Positions 54,122 through 63,528 of a stretch of 64,000 bases of DNA are shown here, piece by piece. The translations under genes were made by a program, and so were the position numbers. The notes beneath the pieces were generated by a model. It was not told the origin of the DNA and searched no databases. It was given only the letters and a program-made list of their open reading frames with translations. This stretch comes from Acholeplasmataceae bacterium (GTDB taxonomy: Bacteria > Bacillota_I > Bacilli_A > Acholeplasmatales > Acholeplasmataceae). How positions within the stretch are numbered: the first letter of the stretch is position 1; the number at the start of each line of letters is the position of its first letter. The stretch covers positions 248,001-312,000 of the forward strand of contig JAIOQX010000002.1 of the NCBI GenBank assembly GCA_021108415.1, written 5' to 3'.

Positions 54122-55559
54122 CTTTCTCACCTAATAAGAACCACGTTTTAGCAACTGTAATTTTGACATTTACAATTTGTCCAATTAGCGATGGATCTCC
54201 CTTAAAATTAACTAATTTTTGATGTTCACTATAACCAGATAAGATTTCATCGTTATGTTTGGATGTGCCATCAACTAAAACTTTAACGACTTTATCTAAA
54301 AATCTCTGTGAACCCCTTAAATAACCAGCATTTACTGCCTCATTTAACCTATATAATCTTTGCTTTTTATCTTCTTCAGGTGTTAAATCTTCATATTTAG
54401 CTGCAGGTGTGCCTTCTCTTTTAGAGAAAATAAATGTGAAAGCACCTTCAAAATCAGCCTTTTCTACTAAATCTAGCGTTTCATTAAAATCGTCTTCATC
54501 TTCAAAAGGAAATCCTACAATGATATCAGTTGTCACTGAAATACCTGGAACTGTCTCTTTTAATTGATTTAACACGTTTAAATAAGATTCTTTAGTATAA
54601 TGTCTATTCATTTTTTTTAAGACTTTATTAGACCCTGATTGAACAGGCAAATGGAAAAATGGCATTACATGATTGCAATCTCTAATCGCTTCCATCGTCT
54701 TTTTATCTAAATCATGAGGATGTGAGGTTGTAAATCTAATTCTTTCGATTCCAAGTTCATTAACATCTCTTAGTAAATCTCCAAATGTATAATCATCTTC
54801 TTTTCTATCTTTTCCATAAGCATTAACGTTTTGTCCAAGTAAAGTAACTTCCTTATATCCTTGTTCAGCTAATTCTTTAATTTCTGCAATAATCTCTTCT
54901 TTTGATCTTGATCGCTCTTTACCTCTTGTATAAGGAACTATACAATAAGTACAAAACTCGTCACAACCAAACATGATATTTACCCATGCTTTAAATTTGT
55001 GATCGCGTCTTTTAGGAAGATTTTCAACAATTTCGCCTTCCCTAGAGTAGACTTCAACAACTCTTTCTTTAGAAAACATTGCCGTTTCTATATATTCTGG
55101 TATTTTATGTATATTATGCGTTCCAAAGATTAAATCAACATGTTGATATGTCTTTAAAACTCTTTTAACAACATTTTCTTCTTGTGCCATGCATCCAGCT
55201 AAAGCTAGAATTAAATCTGGGTTTCTTCTTTTATAAGCTTTTAGTCTACCAAGTTCTCCCCATATACGATTTTCAGCATTTTCTCTAATTGCACATGTGT
55301 TCATGATGATCACATCTGCTTGATCTTCAGAAATTGCAGGAGAAAATCCCATTAATTCTAAAATACCAGCCATTGTTTCGCTATCAGCAACATTGCCTTG
55401 ACATCCATAGGTATGAATCAAATAGGTTTTATGATATCCAATTTTTTGATGTGCATCAGACAAATTAAAACGAACTTCTTCTATAATATTTCGTGTTCTT
55501 TTTCTAGCTTTATCTAAATCAGGAGCGAAATATTTTTCCATATTTATTTTTTTACTCAT
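54114..55559 (-). CDS. miaB: tRNA methylthiotransferase MiaB
   Basis: 481 residues. N-terminal MTTase domain with cluster cysteines in YGCQGN, NTCAIRE and AGCMAQE; radical-SAM motif CDEFCTYC near 199-206; C-terminal TRAM domain (about 410-480). Adds the methylthio group to i6A37 of tRNA, the product of MiaA. Thirty bases behind the ymdB terminator, so a second promoter may exist; overlaps the YmcA-like gene. Confidence 0.96.
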   Translation of the reverse strand: MSKKINMEKYFAPDLDKARKRTRNIIEEVRFNLSDAHQKIGYHKTYLIHTYGCQGNVADSETMAGILELMGFSPAISEDQADVIIMNTCAIRENAENRIWGELGRLKAYKRRNPDLILALAGCMAQEENVVKRVLKTYQHVDLIFGTHNIHKIPEYIETAMFSKERVVEVYSREGEIVENLPKRRDHKFKAWVNIMFGCDEFCTYCIVPYTRGKERSRSKEEIIAEIKELAEQGYKEVTLLGQNVNAYGKDRKEDDYTFGDLLRDVNELGIERIRFTTSHPHDLDKKTMEAIRDCNHVMPFFHLPVQSGSNKVLKKMNRHYTKESYLNVLNQLKETVPGISVTTDIIVGFPFEDEDDFNETLDLVEKADFEGAFTFIFSKREGTPAAKYEDLTPEEDKKQRLYRLNEAVNAGYLRGSQRFLDKVVKVLVDGTSKHNDEILSGYSEHQKLVNFKGDPSLIGQIVNVKITVAKTWFLLGEKVD

Positions 55560-55587
55560 TATTTATCACCTATTTCCATTATACAAG

Positions 55588-55613
55588 AAAAAACAGTATA
55601 TTTTATACTGTTT
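55588..55613 (-). terminator. terminator overlapping ymdB stop codon
   Basis: AAACAGTAT / ATACTGTTT with 5-base loop and T-run on the minus strand; the ymdB TAA is in the stem or loop. Confidence 0.75.
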
Positions 55614-56364
55614 CGCTTTGAATATGTATTCTTTTAATTGTTTTTTTATGTAAATCAATCATCACAGCATTTAATTGTTTAGGTCCTTCTGCAACTTGAT
55701 TTGGTGTAGAATATCCATTTAAAAATCGATTTAATACAATATCTCTATTTACTCCAATAATACCATCAAGAGGACCAGTCATCCCAACATCAGTGATATA
55801 AAGTGTACCTTTAGGCAATCTTCTTTCATCTGCAGTTGGCACATGTGTATGTGTACCTACAACAACATCTGCAATGCCATCAAGATAATGTCCTAAGGCA
55901 ACTTTCTCTGAAGTTGCTTCTGCATGAAAATCTACAAAAGATATATCAGCTTTTTCTGATTCAATGATATCTTTAATGCCAGTGAATGGATCATCAAGAC
56001 CTGCATTCATAAATGTTCTTCCAAGTGCATTGATGATACATACTTTTTGATCATTATAATTTAGAGTTACAAATCCACTACCTGGTGCAGCTCTATAATT
56101 AAGCGGTCTTACAATTTTAGATTCATCAATAAACTCAAAGAGTTCTCGATTGCCCCAAGTCCAGTTTCCCATGGTAATAACTGAGACACCCAAACTCATT
56201 AACTCTTTATAAATCTTTTTAGTAATCCCTCTTCCGTTAGCTGCATTTTCTGCATTAACGATGATTAAATTGGGTTTGTGTATACGTTTTAATTCAGGTA
56301 AATGTTCATTGATCATCTCAAGTCCTGGATCTCCATATATATCACCTATAAATAATATTTTCAT
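55603..56364 (-). CDS. ymdB: YmdB family metallophosphodiesterase
   Basis: 253 residues. Metal-site motifs: FIGDIYGDPG (4-13), VNAENAANGRG (35-45), MGNWTWGNRE (about 65-74), VDFHAEATSEK (about 145-155) and VVGTHTHVPTADER (about 172-185). Relatives hydrolyse 2',3'-cAMP-type phosphodiesters and influence RNase Y activity and biofilm or sporulation. Directly behind rny (40 bases, with a terminator between). Confidence 0.93.
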   Translation of the reverse strand: MKILFIGDIYGDPGLEMINEHLPELKRIHKPNLIIVNAENAANGRGITKKIYKELMSLGVSVITMGNWTWGNRELFEFIDESKIVRPLNYRAAPGSGFVTLNYNDQKVCIINALGRTFMNAGLDDPFTGIKDIIESEKADISFVDFHAEATSEKVALGHYLDGIADVVVGTHTHVPTADERRLPKGTLYITDVGMTGPLDGIIGVNRDIVLNRFLNGYSTPNQVAEGPKQLNAVMIDLHKKTIKRIHIQSETV

Positions 56365-56383
56365 AACTTCCTTCTTTTCTAAG

Positions 56384-56408
56384 AAAAAAGAGGCCTAAGC
56401 CTCTTATT
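56384..56408 (-). terminator. terminator overlapping rny stop codon
   Basis: AAGAGGC / GCCTCTT, 4-base loop, T-run on the minus strand; the rny TAA lies in the first arm. Confidence 0.8.
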
Positions 56409-57984
56409 TCGCAATATCTGTAGCTCTAGTTTCACGAATAACTGTAACTTTAATAGTTCCAGGATAAGTCATCTTTTCTTCAATTTGCTCTTTAATTTGT
56501 CGAGCGACTTTGAATGTAGATAAATCATCAACTTGTTCAGCCTTAACGATAACTCTAACTTCTCGTCCTGCTTGAATAGCATACGATTTTTCAACACCAG
56601 GAATTTCATTTGAAATGGCTTCTAATTGTTCAAGGCGTTTAATATAATTTTCCATTGATTCTGATCTAGCTCCTGGTCTTGCAGCGCTAAGTGCATCTGC
56701 AGCAGCAACTAATACAGCAATGATACTTTCAGCTTCTTTATCACCATGGTGAGAAGCGATTGCATCAATAACTTCTTTTGGTTCTTTATATCTAGAAACT
56801 AATTTTACACCAATTTCTACATGGCCGCCTTCGACTTCATGATCTACTGCTTTACCAATATCATGTAGAAGACCAGCTCTTCTTGCTAGGATTTCATCTT
56901 CACCAATTTCAACAGCTAATTTTCCTGCAAGGAATGCTGTTTCAATTGAGTGCTTTAAGACGTTTTGTCCATAACTTGTTCTAAAACTTAATCGCCCAAG
57001 TAATTTAACTAGATCAGGATGGACTCTACCAACACCGACTGTAAAGACTGCATCTTCTCCAGCTTCTCTAATAAACATATCTACTTCGACTCTTGCTTTT
57101 TCTACAACTTCTTCGATTCTACCAGGATGAATGCGTCCATCAGATACTAACGTTGTTAATGCACGTTTGGCAATTTCTCTTCGGACTGGATCAAATCCAG
57201 ATAAAACGACTGCTTCTGGTGTATCATCTATAATTAAATCAACACCGGTTAATGCTTCAAGTGTGCGGATATTTCTACCTTCACGGCCAATAATACGACC
57301 CTTCATTTCATCACTTGGAAGATCAACAACTGAAACAGTTCTTTCTGTTGTTGTTTCACTTGCGTATTTTTGTATCGCAAGAGCTAACAACTGTTTAGAA
57401 CGTCCAGTAACTTCTACTTTAGCTCTTTCTTCTTCTTCTTTAATATATGAAGCGATTTCGTCAGAAATATCTTCTCTGACTCGGTCCATAATAATTTCTC
57501 TTGCTTGATCTACAGATAAGTTAGAGATTTCTGATAATTTTGTTTCCTGCTCTTTTAGAATTTCTTCCGCTTTGCTATTTAATTGTTCAAGTTGTTCTTT
57601 TCTTTCATCAAGTTTTTCTTCGCGGCTAGATAAAGATTGTTCTCGTCTATCTAAATTAAGTGCACGATTATTTAAATTTTCATCACGTTGAGAAACTTTA
57701 TTTTCTAAAGTTACTACAATTTGACGACGTTCGCGCATATCAGTTTCAAAGTCTTTACGTAGTGCAAATATTTCTTGTTTAGCTTCTAAAATACTTTCTT
57801 TCTTAGCTTTTTCAACTTCTTTTTTTCCATCTTCAACAATTTGTTCAGCCAATGCATGAGACGCTTTTATACTCTTATCGTGTTGCCAAACACGAATCAT
57901 ATAACCAAGGCCTAATCCAATAATACCGGCTAGCAAAACAGAGAGTGTTACTTCTAAAATCGGGAATGCTATTGGAAATAACAT
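56404..57984 (-). CDS. rny: ribonuclease Y
   Basis: 526 residues. N-terminal membrane helix (about 8-27), long coiled coil (about 30-180), KH domain with [20 protein letters not shown] (about 216-235), and HD domain with [17 protein letters not shown] near 357. Membrane-bound endonuclease that starts mRNA decay. Start placed at 57984: GGAGG is 8 bases before it, whereas the upstream ATG at 57999 contains the ribosome site. Promoter at 58072-58101. Confidence 0.96.
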   Translation of the reverse strand: MLFPIAFPILEVTLSVLLAGIIGLGLGYMIRVWQHDKSIKASHALAEQIVEDGKKEVEKAKKESILEAKQEIFALRKDFETDMRERRQIVVTLENKVSQRDENLNNRALNLDRREQSLSSREEKLDERKEQLEQLNSKAEEILKEQETKLSEISNLSVDQAREIIMDRVREDISDEIASYIKEEEERAKVEVTGRSKQLLALAIQKYASETTTERTVSVVDLPSDEMKGRIIGREGRNIRTLEALTGVDLIIDDTPEAVVLSGFDPVRREIAKRALTTLVSDGRIHPGRIEEVVEKARVEVDMFIREAGEDAVFTVGVGRVHPDLVKLLGRLSFRTSYGQNVLKHSIETAFLAGKLAVEIGEDEILARRAGLLHDIGKAVDHEVEGGHVEIGVKLVSRYKEPKEVIDAIASHHGDKEAESIIAVLVAAADALSAARPGARSESMENYIKRLEQLEAISNEIPGVEKSYAIQAGREVRVIVKAEQVDDLSTFKVARQIKEQIEEKMTYPGTIKVTVIRETRATDIAK

Positions 57985-58071
57985 TCTTAACACCTCCATT
58001 TAGTTTTTAGTTTTTTTATTTAAACATATTTCAACAATCTTAATTAATTGTTACTTATAAAATACTATTAT

Positions 58072-58101
58072 ATTATAACTTATTTTAAGCCCTTAAGTCA
58101 A
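58072..58101 (-). promoter_or_regulatory. rny promoter
   Basis: -35 TTGACT (58096-58101), 18-base spacer, -10 TATAAT (58072-58077), minus strand. Confidence 0.7.
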
Positions 58102-58193
58102 TCAATAAAACAGGAAGATTTTGTTTCATCTTTTAATTTTAAAAAAATTGTGTATAATAAGTAATGTATACAACAAAGAAGGGTATGAAATAT

Positions 58194-58817
58194 ATGAACA
58201 AACAATCAAAAACAAAAACTAAAAGAGTTTTATCATTTATACATCGCAATAGAGTGAAAATTGGTATTTGGCTATTCTTAGTTATTTTGCCAATCACATT
58301 ACTTATAACTGCTTATGTAGGTAGTTATACAACAAATAAAGCTGTTTATTTCGATAGTGAAATAACTGAAGAATCTGTTAAAATAAAAGATTTCATTCTA
58401 GCTGATGAACTTAAAGCACTTACAATTAATATTGAATGGGATGCACTGAAAAAGCCTATAGAAGGCGATGATGGTGAACTACAAGATGGATATTATAGAT
58501 TTGTCATGTCTTATACACCAAATGGCACATATCAAGTTTCTAGTGTTAAAATAACACCTGTTTTGCAAACAGATTGGAAGAGTTATCGATCTGTTGGAAT
58601 TCAAAGATACTTATCAAATAATAATATTTCATTTTCAATAGATTTTAATTTCGATCTTCCAAAATCTCCATTATTATTTGTAACCATTGAAGATCCTAAT
58701 CTTTATTTAAAAGTAGAATACACTTATTCTTCTGCAGGTCAAGATGTGACTGAAATAGAATATGTGAAATTTTCTTTAAAAGATTTAAATCCAAATACAG
58801 TGATTCCAAACGAATAG
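58194..58817 (+). CDS. single-pass membrane-anchored protein, unknown function
   Basis: 207 residues. Basic N-terminus (NKQSKTKTKRVLSFIHRNR), one membrane helix (about 23-45, GIWLFLVILPITLLITAYVG) and a mostly beta extracytoplasmic domain with repeated strands. Not recognised. Start at 58194 has GAAGGG about 10 bases before it; earlier ATGs in frame (58164, 58185) have no suitable site. A -10 TATAAT at 58153-58158 precedes it without a clear -35. Confidence 0.65.
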   Translation: MNKQSKTKTKRVLSFIHRNRVKIGIWLFLVILPITLLITAYVGSYTTNKAVYFDSEITEESVKIKDFILADELKALTINIEWDALKKPIEGDDGELQDGYYRFVMSYTPNGTYQVSSVKITPVLQTDWKSYRSVGIQRYLSNNNISFSIDFNFDLPKSPLLFVTIEDPNLYLKVEYTYSSAGQDVTEIEYVKFSLKDLNPNTVIPNE

Positions 58818-58823
58818 AAAGAT

Positions 58824-58851
58824 AAAACCAAGCCAATGGCTTGGTTTTTTT
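58824..58851 (+). terminator. terminator of membrane-anchored protein gene
   Basis: AAAACCAAGCC / GGCTTGGTTTT, T-run on the plus strand. Confidence 0.85.
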
Positions 58852-58886
58852 ATTGTTATTTTTTTGATTTTAGATGATTTTAAGTC

Positions 58887-60161
58887 TTATAGTGTTGAAA
58901 ACAATTGATCAATCATTGCTTGATCAAACTCAAATGGTAATTCGGATAGCAAATATGCTTTGTCATTAGATGTATTATTTTCTAATCCATAATCATTGAT
59001 TGCATCCATAAAGTTTCCTTTAACATATTCAATATCATCTAAGACTTGATCTTTTGATTTTAAATCATAAGATAGTCCATAGCTAGAAAGATTTAAATCG
59101 TCAGATGTAAAACTATCTTTGTGTGCTGAAGTTGTCACTCTAATAAGAGTAGTAATATCTACATATACAGTAACTGATAAATCATCGAGCAAGACTTGAT
59201 CATCATTAAATATTTTATCTGGTTGATCAGTTACTCTGTTCCATCCATCAACTTCTAATAGATTATATTCCATCCGATAAACGCCATTGCTTTCTGCTTT
59301 AAAGCTTAATCCTTTTGTATCACTTATATAGGTGACAGTTGATTCAATCTCATCAAGATCATTAGAGCTATTAACATAATATTCATAGAGTTTATCATAA
59401 TTTTTATTAGAAAATTTGACTCTTAAATGTTCTCCACTAGTATAAAACATAAATATAATTCTGTTATCTTTTGTTCTCGTTTCATATGCATAACGATTTT
59501 CATTAAAATTGTCTATAAATATATAAGCTTTATCACCATTTTCAATAAACTTATAATAATGAATTTGATTTCCGTTATCGTTTTGTGCTAAAGGAGATTC
59601 TATACCATAAGTTGCATGCTTATCTTTGGCATACTCAAAATATAGATTTTCTTCAACTATATTAAAATATATCAATGTTTCATCAACAGATTTATCACCA
59701 TATTCATTTTTAATTCGGTAATCAAAGGCTTGAATATATAATTGATTATCTTCTAGTCTGATTTTAAGTTTCGTTTGATAGCTTAAGTTATCATAATCAT
59801 TAAATGCATCTTCTTCAAAAAAATCGTTGCCTTTTAGCATGCTGTTATAGACCTGAAGTACATACTTGATTTCTTGGTACGGTAAAAAAGTTGAATTTGT
59901 TTGTTCATAGGGTATTGATTCCGGTAGTTCATCTCTTTGGTAAGTACCTGGATCTAAGTTGAAATTATATGGTATTTTCTTTTCAATGATGTCTTCTATT
60001 TTTAAAATATAGTCCTCTATTTTTTCTTGAACTTCTGAACTTGTTTGAATCGTTTTATTCTCAAAAGCATAGGTCCCATAATCTATGTTTTCTTCTTTTT
60101 TACAACTTGCTAAAGTAAGGGTTAGTAAAACTGTTAAAGACATATATATAATTTTTTTCAT
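58887..60161 (-). CDS. lipoprotein of unknown function, intact paralogue
   Basis: 424 residues. Signal MKKIIYMSLTVLLTLTLASC with Cys20 marks a lipoprotein; the mature protein begins KKEENIDYGTYAFENKTIQT. The body is a series of beta-strands rich in Asp, Tyr and Asn. Not recognised. The frame opens further upstream at 60257, but RBS GGGAGG places the start at 60161. A paralogue of the frameshifted gene next door: both share GTYxFENKT, later LLEVDGW/LKEVNGW, LxxLSV/LxLSA segments and a leucine-rich C-terminus. Confidence 0.75.
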   Translation of the reverse strand: MKKIIYMSLTVLLTLTLASCKKEENIDYGTYAFENKTIQTSSEVQEKIEDYILKIEDIIEKKIPYNFNLDPGTYQRDELPESIPYEQTNSTFLPYQEIKYVLQVYNSMLKGNDFFEEDAFNDYDNLSYQTKLKIRLEDNQLYIQAFDYRIKNEYGDKSVDETLIYFNIVEENLYFEYAKDKHATYGIESPLAQNDNGNQIHYYKFIENGDKAYIFIDNFNENRYAYETRTKDNRIIFMFYTSGEHLRVKFSNKNYDKLYEYYVNSSNDLDEIESTVTYISDTKGLSFKAESNGVYRMEYNLLEVDGWNRVTDQPDKIFNDDQVLLDDLSVTVYVDITTLIRVTTSAHKDSFTSDDLNLSSYGLSYDLKSKDQVLDDIEYVKGNFMDAINDYGLENNTSNDKAYLLSELPFEFDQAMIDQLFSTL

Positions 60162-60194
60162 TTTCTTCCTCCCGATTGTTTTGTTTATGTTTTT

Positions 60195-60223
60195 ATTATA
60201 ATATAGCTTAATCAAAAATGCAA
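60195..60223 (-). promoter_or_regulatory. promoter of intact lipoprotein gene
   Basis: -35 TTGCAT (60218-60223), 17-base spacer, -10 TATAAT (60195-60200). The -35 lies in the T-run of the upstream terminator. Confidence 0.6.
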
Positions 60224-60254
60224 AAAACGATTGTTCACATGTGAACAACCGTTT
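60220..60254 (-). terminator. terminator of frameshifted lipoprotein gene
   Basis: AAACGATTGTTCACATGTGAACAACCGTTT forms a long nearly perfect palindrome (about 13-bp arms, one mismatch) directly behind the TAA at 60259, with T-run on the minus strand. Confidence 0.85.
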
Positions 60255-60258
60255 CATT

Positions 60259-61520
60259 TTAGTCTTCTTGTTCTAATATAGTAAATATTTCTTCTGAGTT
60301 TTCACTATCAAGCATAAATGGAATCATAGTTTCTAAAAACTCATATTGTTCATCTAAATCTCCGATGAATCCAAAGTCTTCTAATATATCTATGTAATTT
60401 TCTTCAAGGTATGTGCTATCTTCTAATAATTGTTCCATTGAAATCGCATCAAAGAATAAACCAAATGCTGATAGATCTAATAAATTAGTAGTGAACTCTT
60501 CTTCTGTTATCATTGCTGATATATAGGCCTCATTAGAGCCGTTTTTGATGACATGCAAAACATAATCACCTAAAACTTGTTGCCCATCTTTGATGAGAGT
60601 ACCTGCCATACTTGTATCAATTTGATCCCAGCCATTTACTTCTTTTAAATCCCATTCTAAGAATATTAAATTATCTTGTCCTAAAGAATCAATATAAACT
60701 AAATTTGAAAGAGGCATATGATATTCAATTGTGTTTACTAATATTTCTCTGTCTTGATCTAAATATAATCTGAAAAGCTTTGACATTTCTTGATTATAAT
60801 ATTCAACACTAAAATCTCTATTATTTGATACATAAATCCTTTTACCTTTTTCTATATCAATTTCTCTATATTGATATTTAGAATTACTATTTTGATCTAT
60901 AGATAGCTCAATCGATTTATTTGATTCATAATAACTATTGAAATATATTGTATCCATATTCATAATCTCTGATATTTTTTTAATACTTCTGACATACTCA
61001 AAATAAAGCTGATCATCTACGATATTCATATATAACATAGTTACTCTTTTGTCTTGATCATTTCCTACACTATCATTAGGTTTGGAATCTTTAAAAAATT
61101 CAATAAACAATTGATCATTTTCAGTCTTTACCATAACAGCAGCATTAAAATATACATTTTGAGTGATGCACAAATCATCTTCACTAAAAGAAGTACAGGT
61201 TTCAAGCCCATTAATTGTAGACTCTAGAAACTTAGATAAATCAAGAAATAATGCATCATTCTCTAATTTTAAATTTTCATTTGTTCTTGGATTCAAATCC
61301 TCTTTGGTTAAAAATCAGTCTCCTCGTAACTTATATCCGTCAAATATAGTGATTCCACCTTTTCTTGATAAAACGAAATTTTATCTTGCACATCACTTAA
61401 AGTTTGACTTGTTTTGTTTTCAAATTCATAAGTCCCAAATTTGTTATCTTCTGTTTTGCTACACCCTATGATTGCAAATATTACAACTAGAAACATCATC
61501 ATTAATAATATTTTTTTCAT
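60259..61520 (-). pseudogene. lipoprotein gene split by a -1 frameshift
   Basis: Two frames together match the neighbouring lipoprotein. The first part (61520 to 61308, signal MKKILLMMMFLVVIFAIIGC with lipobox, then KFGTYEFENKT) stops at TAA after EETDF. The second part (from about 61305 to 60259) continues LTKEDLNPRTNEN in the -1 frame and keeps the rest of the domain. The break is in a run of five T. A TTG at 61296 with GAGG could restart translation but would give a product without signal peptide. May be a pseudogene, a phase-variable gene or a sequencing error. RBS GGGAGG for the ATG at 61520. Confidence 0.75.
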
Positions 61521-61555
61521 ATATCCTCCCAAGACTTGCTTTTTATAATGTTTTT

Positions 61556-61564
61556 ATTATACCA
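61556..61564 (-). promoter_or_regulatory. extended -10 promoter of frameshifted lipoprotein gene
   Basis: TGGTATAAT on the minus strand, 36 bases before the ATG. The stretch TATAATAAAAACAT is shared with the promoter of the paralogue (60195 region). Confidence 0.55.
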
Positions 61565-61565
61565 T

Positions 61566-61604
61566 AAAAAAAACAACCAATTATATGAATGAATGGTTGT
61601 TTTT
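61566..61604 (-). terminator. terminator of ABC transporter operon
   Basis: AAAAACAACCA / TGGTTGTTTTT with a 14-base loop, T-runs on both strands, just after the ATPase stop. Confidence 0.85.
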
Positions 61605-61610
61605 GATTTG

Positions 61611-62306
61611 TTATTTTGTATAAATATCTAAGTGGATTCTTCCATCTTTAATCTCTATAATTCTGTCTGCTTTTTCTGCTACATGTCGATCATGAGTAAT
61701 CACTATAAATGTTGTTTTATATTTTAAATTAATTTCTCTTAATAAATCATAGACTTGATCTGTTGTGTCACTATCTAGATTACCCGTAGGCTCATCAGCT
61801 AATATAATTGCAGGATTATTAATTAATGCTCTTGCAATTGCAACTCTTTGTTGCTGTCCACCAGATAAGTTCATTGCTAAATTGTTCTTCTTATCTTCTA
61901 GTCCAACTATCCCTAAGAGTTCATTAGCACGATCCATAACTTCTTTTGTCATGGGTTTCTTTGTAATCTTATAAGGGAGAAGCACATTTTCTAAAGCTGT
62001 AAATTCAGGAAGTAAATAATGAAATTGAAAGATAAATCCAATCGATTCGTTTCTTAGTTGAGAAACTTCATTCTTTTTCATTTTTTGTGTATCTCTACCA
62101 TTGATGAAAACATCTCCAGAAGTTGCTTTATCTAGTGTTCCCAAAATATTAAGTAGCGTTGATTTCCCACTTCCTGATTGACCAATGATTGAATTAAATG
62201 TTCCACTTTCAAAATCAAGTGATAAATCAAATAAGACTTGTGTCGGATTAGGTGTATCAAGACCATATGTTTTATTTATATTTTTTAACTCTACGATTTT
62301 AGGCAT
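61611..62306 (-). CDS. ABC transporter ATPase, MacB/LolD type
   Basis: 231 residues. Walker A GQSGSGKSTLLNILG (38-52), Q-loop FIFQFHYLLPE (near 92-102), signature LSGGQQQRVAIARAL (about 146-160), Walker B IILADEPTGNLD (about 168-179) and switch ITHDRHVAEKADRI. The NILGTLD and LxPExT.xEN features place it in the group of LolD/MacB/FtsE-like mechanotransmission ATPases that move lipoproteins or peptides. Overlaps the permease gene by 8 bases. Confidence 0.9.
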   Translation of the reverse strand: MPKIVELKNINKTYGLDTPNPTQVLFDLSLDFESGTFNSIIGQSGSGKSTLLNILGTLDKATSGDVFINGRDTQKMKKNEVSQLRNESIGFIFQFHYLLPEFTALENVLLPYKITKKPMTKEVMDRANELLGIVGLEDKKNNLAMNLSGGQQQRVAIARALINNPAIILADEPTGNLDSDTTDQVYDLLREINLKYKTTFIVITHDRHVAEKADRIIEIKDGRIHLDIYTK

Positions 62307-63528
62307 TTCTAATCACCTCGATAACTGTCATTTTAGAAGATCTTAATGCAGGGAATAATGCTGATAAAATTGACGCAAACAATGCGATACCAGCAGATAA
62401 TGCAATGAATGCAGGATCAATAAATAGCGGTACAACTGGATCTCCCGTCGTTGAGTCAACTGCAAAGGTTACAAACAAGACTGACAATCCAACTCCTAAT
62501 AAAACCCCTGCGATTGCACCAAAGACACCTAAAATTGTTCCTTCAAATAAGAAAACTAAAGATGCATCTTTATCTCTTAAACCCATAGCTTTTAAAATGC
62601 CAATTTGTCTAGATTTTTGAATTACAGTAATTGCTAGTGTTGATGCAATCCCTAAGACAACTGCAATGATGACAAATATTTGAATCATTAATGATGATAT
62701 AGATTGTCCTTGAAGTCCAGATAAAAGTGATGCTTGTTCAACCATCCAATTACTCGTTGTATACGTGTTATCTAATGTTCGATCTATATCAAGTGCTAAT
62801 TCTTCTGCTAGAAATGGTTCATTTAATTGCATTTCAATAGACGAAATCACATAAGTACTAATCCCATAAATATTTCTTGCGCCATCAAGGGTACCTATAC
62901 CCCAAGCGTTATTCAGTGCTTGAACCCCTAAATCAAAAAATCCTACAACCTTAAATACATCAACCTCAGTACTACCTTGTCTTCTAATATCAATTGTTAT
63001 TGGATTATTTTCATCAAATAATTCAATATTGTTTTCTTCATATTCACTTAAGAATCCTATACCAAGCATGATTTCATCATCAGCACTTGGTAATCTACCA
63101 TAAGTGATTTTTTCTTCTGACTCAAATTTATAAATGCCTTCTGCATTGTCTAGGTCAAGTCCTCTAAAGACAACTTGTTTTTCAATACCTTCTTTTTCAA
63201 CAAATCCAATGACGCTTAACGTTTCAGTCACTGAATTGAACTCAGGAGAAAATGCTCTAATATCATCAATTAATTGTTCATCTGTGATGACTGGTAAATC
63301 TAGGGATATCGTATCCGTGATTTCAACAGTCCGATCAATATCACTTGTAATGGTTAACTGTGAAGTTGATCCAATGGCTGTATCGACTAAATCTTTTTGA
63401 AGTCCTGTAATTAAAGATCCTATAAATACTTGAACAGAAACACCAACTGCAATCCCTAAGACAATAACGATTGTTTGTTTTTTTGCAGACATTAAAAATC
63501 TCCATGCAATGTTAAAAGCTAGTTTCAT
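62299..63528 (-). CDS. ABC transporter permease, MacB/LolCE/FtsX type
   Basis: 409 residues: helix at the N-terminus (about 15-40), an extracytoplasmic MacB-PCD-like domain (about 45-255), then three membrane helices of the FtsX domain (about 270-405) with AIVLGIASTLAITVIQKSRQIGILKAMGLRDKDASLVFLFEG, the hallmark of the family. Partner of the ATPase (8-base overlap). It starts in the stop codon of the B12-binding regulator (ATGA overlap), so the three genes are one transcript. Cargo unknown; could be an antimicrobial peptide or a lipoprotein. Confidence 0.88.
   Translation of the reverse strand: MKLAFNIAWRFLMSAKKQTIVIVLGIAVGVSVQVFIGSLITGLQKDLVDTAIGSTSQLTITSDIDRTVEITDTISLDLPVITDEQLIDDIRAFSPEFNSVTETLSVIGFVEKEGIEKQVVFRGLDLDNAEGIYKFESEEKITYGRLPSADDEIMLGIGFLSEYEENNIELFDENNPITIDIRRQGSTEVDVFKVVGFFDLGVQALNNAWGIGTLDGARNIYGISTYVISSIEMQLNEPFLAEELALDIDRTLDNTYTTSNWMVEQASLLSGLQGQSISSLMIQIFVIIAVVLGIASTLAITVIQKSRQIGILKAMGLRDKDASLVFLFEGTILGVFGAIAGVLLGVGLSVLFVTFAVDSTTGDPVVPLFIDPAFIALSAGIALFASILSALFPALRSSKMTVIEVIRNA

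Noticed and set aside
61300-61315. programmed -1 frameshift in the split lipoprotein gene
   Set aside because: A classical heptamer of the X-XXY-YYZ type would need six T before the A; only five are present, and no downstream pseudoknot is obvious. Mutation, phase variation or read error is more likely.
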